From Acidobacteriota bacterium (GTDB taxonomy: Bacteria > Acidobacteriota > Thermoanaerobaculia > Multivoradales > UBA5704), in the NCBI GenBank assembly GCA_003223675.1, contig QHVW01000103.1, forward strand, positions 1 to 10,226: a stretch of DNA of 10,226 nucleotides, given 5' to 3'. A program made the position numbers and the translations under genes. Within the stretch, counting starts at the first letter, position 1. Every line of letters starts with the position of its first letter. Below the pieces are notes generated by a model, which saw nothing but the letters and a program-made list of their open reading frames with translations, was not told where the DNA came from and ran no database searches. This document shows, in pieces, positions 8,801-10,226 of the stretch.

Positions 8801-9123
8801 ACCTCGGTCTGTCCCGGGTGGCGCTCGGCGAGGATGCCGCCCCCCGGCAGCTCCTCGAACGCGCCCTCGCGATCGAGGAAAAGACCCTCCAGCCCCATCA
8901 CCGGCAGCTCGTGCGGACGCTCGCCGAGCTGGCCGACCTCCATTCCTCCCATGGACGGTACGCCGAGGCCGAGCCCCTCTACCAGCGGCTGATCGAGCTG
9001 CGGCGCGAAGGGGCGGCCTTCAACGACTGGGATCCGTTGTTCGCCAACTGGGTACGTTTCCTGCGCGCCACCGGACGAGGGGAAGAGGCGGCGCGGGTGG
9101 TGGTCCGGACGGCCCCGAAGTGA
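5878..9123 (+). CDS. Hybrid sensor: PAS + NarX-type histidine kinase + Ser/Thr kinase + TM + TPR array
   Basis: This 1081-residue protein carries two kinase types in one chain. Domains: PAS (about 5-115); HisKA_3 with phospho-acceptor H152 (SQELHDDLCQRLAAL); HATPase_c with N box N262 (QEALANAVRHA), G1 DDGAGF (289-294) and G2 GGLGLAG (303-309); a Pro/Ala linker (about 340-357); a Ser/Thr kinase (about 358-650) with loop GMGSMATVY, K390, E408, H481-R482-D483-L-K485, DFG 504-506 and GTPAYLPPEAL; one membrane segment (about 680-700); then 6-7 kinesin-light-chain-like TPRs (about 745-1050; EALAIRERLRGPGHPEVAET). H488 replaces the Asn of HRDLKPxN, so metal binding may be altered. The linker is in frame and neither domain looks truncated, which supports a natural fusion. 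The start, ATG 5878, has no close ribosome site and follows the regulator stop by 3 nt, suggesting coupling. Probable topology: kinases in the cytoplasm, TPRs outside. Confidence 0.9.
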   Translation: MDATLFLQAFEHAHDAFIVLDAGGAVTAWSSAAERLYGYTAAEVAGRTLDFLRIPEDQAAPAVLADGPRELLVRQRHKSGRELQVSLRIASGDGQPGLLLCAADVSRWRRAEEELAGSRTALEASREELRRVIGRLVAAEEEARRRISQELHDDLCQRLAALALGLKAVRKQLPEGDTRRIELDALGRALGDAAEDLRRLSHDLHPAILERRGLAAALRDHCEEVERRCSLPVRLTLRGAAVPLPPPLVLGLYRIAQEALANAVRHAGARDVHVTLEIEDEAVFLSVVDDGAGFEPDEVRRTGGLGLAGIEERARLLGGRCRIASATGAGTEVRVFVPRPPPAAGPAEGADLRPPHVGPYLLLEEIGMGSMATVYLAQEPEPLGRRVAIKLHRAPLPGRWATLRFKAEQQALARLHHPAIAQVYEARVTDEDDLYIAMEYVPGLPVTEYCDRYSLGLRQRLELFAAVCDGVQHAHQNGVLHRDLKPSHILVTEEGGRARPKIIDFGAAKGLDRPLAESTVWSAEGLVGTPAYLPPEALGGGETDARSDVYALGVVLYELLAGTVPFQVGEAGVAGLAEWVEAVRRGDLVTPSQRLRTLDRAGEVARRRGFDEPAKLRRRLAGDLDRLVLKALAADPADRYPTVEALGREIGRVVRGAPVEAGPPGALHQLRRKLRRNRRLVASAALVILALAGGLGAVTFEARRTAREAARADAAARFLEDLFKASDPRQAKGTPPTARELLRRGAGRLDRELRGQPLLRARLLDTLGGIHTQLGFYAEARPLLAEALAIRERLRGPGHPEVAETLVRLGALARLSGQGDAVPLFRRALAIREARLGPESAEVADVLNDLGTALAAQRRFDNAEVALRRSLVVQERLWGDRDPRVAKTLHNLSGIALYRGRLDESERLLRRALAIREAVLPADDLDLAGSREALALLLSQQGRSAEAVRLLELQVPIAEKIYGPEHPELARILLNLGLSRVALGEDAAPRQLLERALAIEEKTLQPHHRQLVRTLAELADLHSSHGRYAEAEPLYQRLIELRREGAAFNDWDPLFANWVRFLRATGRGEEAARVVVRTAPK

Positions 9124-9140
9124 GGCTTGACCCGGCCTCA

Positions 9141-9168
9141 GGGCCTCGCTAGGCCCAGACCGGCATTT
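9141..9168 (+). terminator. Possible terminator after the kinase gene
   Basis: GGGCCT 9141-9146 pairs with AGGCCC 9151-9156 around the loop CGCT, and a short TTTT follows at 9165-9168. A second stem, GAGGC 9122-9126 with GCCTC 9135-9139, lies just upstream. The T-run is short and 8 nt from the stem, so intrinsic termination would be weak; the position directly after the kinase stop supports the call. Confidence 0.35.
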
Positions 9169-9175
9169 TGGGTCC

Positions 9176-9181
9176 TATAAT
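9176..9181 (+). promoter_or_regulatory. Perfect TATAAT -10 element giving a near-leaderless start
   Basis: TATAAT at 9176-9181 places the expected transcription start at about 9188, only 2 nt before the ATG at 9190. No Shine-Dalgarno precedes that ATG, which fits leaderless translation. No good -35 is seen at 16-18 nt spacing (GCCCAG region). Confidence 0.5.
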
Positions 9182-9189
9182 CGTTGACC

Positions 9190-9435
9190 ATGGATTCTGA
9201 GACGTCTCGGCCGAAGAGCGCCACGCCACGAGCCGGCGACATTCCGGCGGAGTGGCTGGCCGAGTTCGAGGCTGCTGCCCGCCGGCCGCTTTCGCTACGC
9301 TTTCGCTACGCCTTCATCCACACCTACAAGCCGGTCCTCGACGACGAGCCGTTTCGCGCTTTCGATACGACCGCCGACTACCGCCGCTGGTGCGAGGAGA
9401 ACCTGCCGGACTGGCTGGGATATGGGCGCGTTTGA
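9190..9435 (+). CDS. Small uncharacterised protein ahead of a nucleotidyltransferase
   Basis: This is an 81-residue soluble protein with no signal or membrane segment. I take ATG 9190 because the TATAAT lies just upstream; an in-frame TTG at 9184 is the only alternative. The C-terminal half (FIHTYKPVLDDEPFRAFDT then TADYRRWCEENLP, DWLGYGRV) has the dense Trp/Asp/Gly pattern of a conserved domain; I believe similar endings occur in small proteins encoded just before nucleotidyltransferases, but I know no named function. The N-terminal half is Ala/Arg-rich and looks less conserved. An exact 11-nt tandem repeat (CTTTCGCTACG at 9289-9299 and 9300-9310) sits in the middle and is read in two frames. 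The stop overlaps the next gene by 14 nt, so the two are coupled. It could be an antitoxin-like or adaptor partner; this is a guess from gene order. Confidence 0.7.
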   Translation: MDSETSRPKSATPRAGDIPAEWLAEFEAAARRPLSLRFRYAFIHTYKPVLDDEPFRAFDTTADYRRWCEENLPDWLGYGRV

Positions 9436-9805
9436 ATACCGGCAGGCTGAGGAAATCCGCGACGCTTTCGCCCGCCATGGCGCGCGCTATCTCTTCATCG
9501 GCAAGTCCGGCGCCATTCTGCTCGGCTTCCCCGACACCACTCAGGACGCCGACCTCTTCGTAGAGAAGAGTCCCGACAACGGCCGGGCCATCGTTGCCGC
9601 CCTGCGGGAGCTGGGTTTCGCCCTCGACGACGAGCAGGCGGCGCAGATCGAACGCGGCAAGGATTTCGTGCAGCTCAAGAACGGGCCTTTCGACCTCGAC
9701 CTGGTCTTCGCGCCAGACGGCATCGAGCGTTTCGCGGACGCCTGGCGGCGGCGCGTCGAGGTCGAAGGCTTCTCTGTCTGCCATCCCGACGACATCATCG
9801 CCTGA
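9422..9805 (+). CDS. Minimal nucleotidyltransferase-fold protein (AbiEii/DUF6036-like)
   Basis: This 127-residue protein has the polymerase-beta-type nucleotidyltransferase pattern: YLFIGKSGAILLGFP with the G27-K-S29-G motif, then TTQDADLFV with D42 and D44, and a third acidic strand FDLDLVF with D91/D93. All metal-binding acidic residues expected for activity are present. It starts 14 nt inside the upstream gene (ATG 9422), so the two probably form one unit. It ends at DDIIA followed by TGA; related proteins as I know them continue with an SKR-type helix. A KRAASAK reading appears just downstream at 9820-9840 in another frame, so the C-terminus may have been shortened by a frameshift. Proteins of this fold serve as toxins (AbiEii, MNT/HEPN types) or RNA/protein modifiers; which applies here cannot be told. 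Confidence 0.72.
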   Translation: MGAFEYRQAEEIRDAFARHGARYLFIGKSGAILLGFPDTTQDADLFVEKSPDNGRAIVAALRELGFALDDEQAAQIERGKDFVQLKNGPFDLDLVFAPDGIERFADAWRRRVEVEGFSVCHPDDIIA

Positions 9806-9852
9806 CACTTGTCCGGCGAAAGCGTGCGGCCTCCGCCAAAGCCATCGGCAGG

Positions 9853-9880
9853 CCGGCCTCCTCCCTGGAGAGGAGGCCGG
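9853..9880. repeat. Palindromic repeat copy 1 (11-bp stem)
   Basis: CCGGCCTCCTC at 9853-9863 pairs perfectly with GAGGAGGCCGG at 9870-9880 around the loop CCTGGA. It lies about 50 nt after the nucleotidyltransferase stop and could serve as its terminator hairpin, although no T-tract follows. The core GCCTCCTC/GAGGAGGC is shared with copy 3. Confidence 0.75.
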
Positions 9881-10168
9881 ACCTTCCTGAAAGGGTGGGG
9901 AAGGGTCGGCTGGCTCTACGCCGTCCGCCCCCTACTGATACGTCACTACGAGTTGCGGCCCACAACTCTTCCTATCCAAAAGGGTGGCCTCCCCGTCCAT
10001 TCAGGGAGGATTCGAAACCGCCAAGTAGGCCGTTGTCCAGGCCTGGCAAGCCTGATCGCGCTGTTCGCCTCGGTGGTCTGGTCGGGCAGGTGCGTTTCAT
10101 GGTCCCTCTCCTCTCAGAAATCAGATTTCCGAACAAATCGGCGCGCGCGCGAGTATTTGAAGGGTTTT

Positions 10169-10186
10169 CCTCCTCTCTAGAGAGGA
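10169..10186. repeat. Palindromic repeat copy 2
   Basis: CCTCCTC TCTAGA GAGGA covers 10169-10186; within it 10171-10186 is a perfect 16-bp palindrome. It shares its left arm and loop type with copies 1 and 3. Confidence 0.7.
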
Positions 10187-10189
10187 TGG

Positions 10190-10213
10190 CGCCTCCTCTC
10201 TAGGGAGGAGGCG
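10190..10213. repeat. Palindromic repeat copy 3 (9-bp stem)
   Basis: CGCCTCCTC at 10190-10198 pairs with GAGGAGGCG at 10205-10213 around the loop TCTAGG. Only 3 nt separate it from copy 2, making a tandem pair of hairpins near the window edge. Confidence 0.72.
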
Positions 10214-10226
10214 GAGACCGGCAAAA

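Larger units (their letters stand above)
9806..10226. other. 421-nt non-coding tail rich in palindromes
   Basis: No ORF here has codon use like the genes; the open frames on the plus strand are low-complexity and start without ribosome sites. The stretch holds three related palindromes (listed separately) plus further stems: GAGTTG 9950-9955 with CAACTC 9963-9968; CCTCCC 9988-9993 with GGGAGG 10004-10009; and GAAATC-A-GATTTC at 10117-10129. An alternating GC run lies at 10141-10151. A 42-codon minus-strand ORF from ATG 10100 has a good ribosome site but atypical codons. No tRNA could be folded. Confidence 0.5.

Noticed and set aside
6561..9152. An 863-codon plus-strand open frame in a second frame over the kinase
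   Set aside because: Arg/Pro/Ala/Gly-rich composition and no motifs; it is a frame shadow of the kinase gene.
10004..10024. T-loop-like TTCGAAA suggesting a tRNA fragment or attachment site
   Set aside because: The flanking stem pairs imperfectly with an 8-nt loop, and no acceptor, D or anticodon arm can be drawn.

Overview
The window is very GC-rich with strongly GC-biased third codon positions. It carries genes typical of a Gram-negative bacterium: a TolC/HlyD/MFS tripartite pump, a NarL-type two-component pair, and a eukaryotic-type Ser/Thr kinase with kinesin-light-chain-like TPRs. The kinase-TPR style and the small STAS protein beside a pump suggest an Acidobacteriota-like soil or sediment lineage. 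That placement is inference; no rRNA or other marker gene is present beyond the end of priA.

Layout: (1) 1-546 (+), the C-terminal third of PriA, cut by the window edge. (2) 547-766, a spacer between convergent genes, dominated by a perfect 22-bp inverted repeat built from 9-nt AAGGACNNN units. (3) 767-4968 (-), an efflux operon in the order STAS-like protein, TolC-type outer-membrane factor, EmrA/HlyD adaptor, EmrB-type MFS pump. The adaptor and STAS genes are intact. The pump gene has one out-of-frame gap and the TolC gene has two, and each gap also lacks about 17-24 codons the family normally has. Either the operon is decaying or the assembly dropped three short segments. (4) 4969-5211, the divergent control region. 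(5) 5212-9123 (+), a NarL/LuxR response regulator followed after 3 nt by a 1081-residue protein that joins PAS, a NarX-type histidine kinase (HisKA_3 + HATPase_c), a complete-length Ser/Thr kinase domain, one membrane segment and a TPR array. (6) 9190-9805 (+), two overlapping small genes: an unnamed protein ending in a WCEENLPDWLGYGRV-type motif and a minimal nucleotidyltransferase. They sit behind a perfect TATAAT that would give a nearly leaderless mRNA. (7) 9806-10226, a non-coding tail with three copies of a related palindrome and several smaller hairpins.

How the genes may work together (inference): the hybrid kinase would sense a signal through PAS and/or extracytoplasmic TPRs and phosphorylate the adjacent regulator, which could control the divergent efflux operon and its own operon. 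The main item worth a second look is the single-chain histidine kinase / Ser-Thr kinase / TPR protein with its cognate regulator. The second is the set of three out-of-frame losses in the neighbouring pump genes.
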